From a bacterium (GTDB lineage: Bacteria; Myxococcota_A; Polyangia; Nannocystales; Nannocystaceae), in contig JANSYI010000008.1 in the NCBI GenBank assembly GCA_024742475.1, forward strand, positions 186,001-250,000: a stretch of DNA of 64,000 bases. The letters run 5' to 3'. Positions 63,710 through 64,000 of the stretch are shown one piece after another; position 1 is the first letter of the stretch; every line of letters starts with the position of its first letter. The notes under the pieces were generated by a model, which was not told the origin of the DNA, searched no databases, and saw only the letters and a list, made by a program, of their open reading frames with translations. A program made the translations under genes and the position numbers.

Positions 63710-64000
63710 ATGTTGCGTAACAAGCTTTCTTTCCTCCTCGCCACCACCCTCACCTTCGGCCTCGTCGCCTGCGACGACGACGACGGCGGTGAAGAAACCG
63801 GAGCCAACGGCACCGAGTCCTCCAGCGACTCGGACGACACGGCGGACACCGCTGACACGGCGGACACCGCGGACACGGCCGACACCGCCGACACGGCCGA
63901 CACGGCTGACACCGCCGACACGGCTGACACGGCCGACACGGCTGACACCGCCGACACCGCCGACACGGACGACACCTCGGACACGTCCGACGAGTCGAGC
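63710..64000 (+). CDS. Lipoprotein with Thr-Ala-Asp repeat linker (3' end outside window)
   Basis: From ATG 63710 the frame is open to the window end (97 codons). The signal (MLRNKLSFLLATTLTFGLVA) ends with lipobox LVAC and is followed by DDDDGGEETGANG, then 14 Thr-Ala-Asp units and a DDTSDTSDESS stretch. The protein is probably a surface lipoprotein whose globular domain lies beyond the window. A 205-bp gap separates it from the divergent Cys-rich lipoprotein gene. Confidence 0.85.
   Translation, partial: MLRNKLSFLLATTLTFGLVACDDDDGGEETGANGTESSSDSDDTADTADTADTADTADTADTADTADTADTADTADTADTADTADTDDTSDTSDESS
63839..63964 (+). repeat. 14 tandem 9-bp units encoding (TAD)14
   Basis: Units of the form ACSGCNGAC vary at third codon positions (ACG/ACC, GCG/GCT/GCC) but always use GAC. 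The variation shows an older or selected repeat, unlike the pure GAC tract at 9772-9834. Confidence 0.95.

Overview
The window is 64 kb of a very GC-rich genome with strong third-codon GC bias and dense, often overlapping genes. Many lipoproteins carry low-complexity Ser/Thr/Asp linkers. DUF1592/DUF1552 pairs, AgmX-type C-terminal domains, thrombospondin type 3 repeats, a PEGA protein behind a Ser/Thr kinase, and a class II ribonucleotide reductase also occur. This mix points to a myxobacterium (Myxococcota), probably a Nannocystis/Plesiocystis-type lineage; that assignment is inference. I saw no tRNA, rRNA, CRISPR array or insertion sequence.

Layout. 1-6840: a partial gene, a lipoprotein, a P450, a membrane protein, and a translationally coupled DUF1592-DUF1552-small protein operon on the minus strand. 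7275-11810: a six-gene plus-strand operon that looks like a type VI secretion effector module: a ketoacyl-synthase-like protein without catalytic residues, a PAAR-like DUF4150 protein, a basic HNH-type nuclease, a SMI1/KNR4 protein ending in 21 aspartates, a DUF3396 immunity-type protein and a DUF2169 protein. 11813-17015: a minus-strand bacillithiol-type operon with BshA, a fused BshB-BshC with an extra N-terminal domain, and a coupled MFS transporter. 17216-24301: two plus-strand purine-degradation blocks (flavoprotein urate hydroxylase candidate, allantoicase, OHCU decarboxylase; then hydroxyisourate hydrolase and an aldolase-like protein), separated by a hybrid histidine kinase and an acetyltransferase on the minus strand.

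24298-34000: TerB-like protein, GT39-type membrane protein, AgmX-type lipoprotein, PilZ protein, NAD(P)-binding protein, a probable lipoprotein relic, a class 3 lipase, and a large secreted repeat protein. 34096-38076: an HscC-type Hsp70 with two J-domain partners, both with KPD instead of HPD. 38238-43471: a LuxR-type regulator with two HTH domains, a second AgmX-type lipoprotein, and an assimilatory sulfite reductase operon. 43478-51481: an orphan Tae4-like amidase effector, lipoproteins, an OmpA protein, an FG-GAP lipoprotein, and a kinase-PEGA-lipoprotein operon. 51548-64000: a flavin monooxygenase, nrdJ with a long upstream region holding a NrdR-like box pair and three exact DnaA boxes, a small winged-helix-like protein, an OmpA/TSP3 porin, an isopropylmalate/isocitrate dehydrogenase-family enzyme, a patatin-like phospholipase, and two lipoproteins, the last cut by the window end.

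The most notable items are the effector module with a dead ketoacyl synthase and an acidic-tailed immunity candidate, the bacillithiol fusion enzyme, the HPD-less J-protein pair sharing a 106-bp near-identical patch, and the nrdJ control region.
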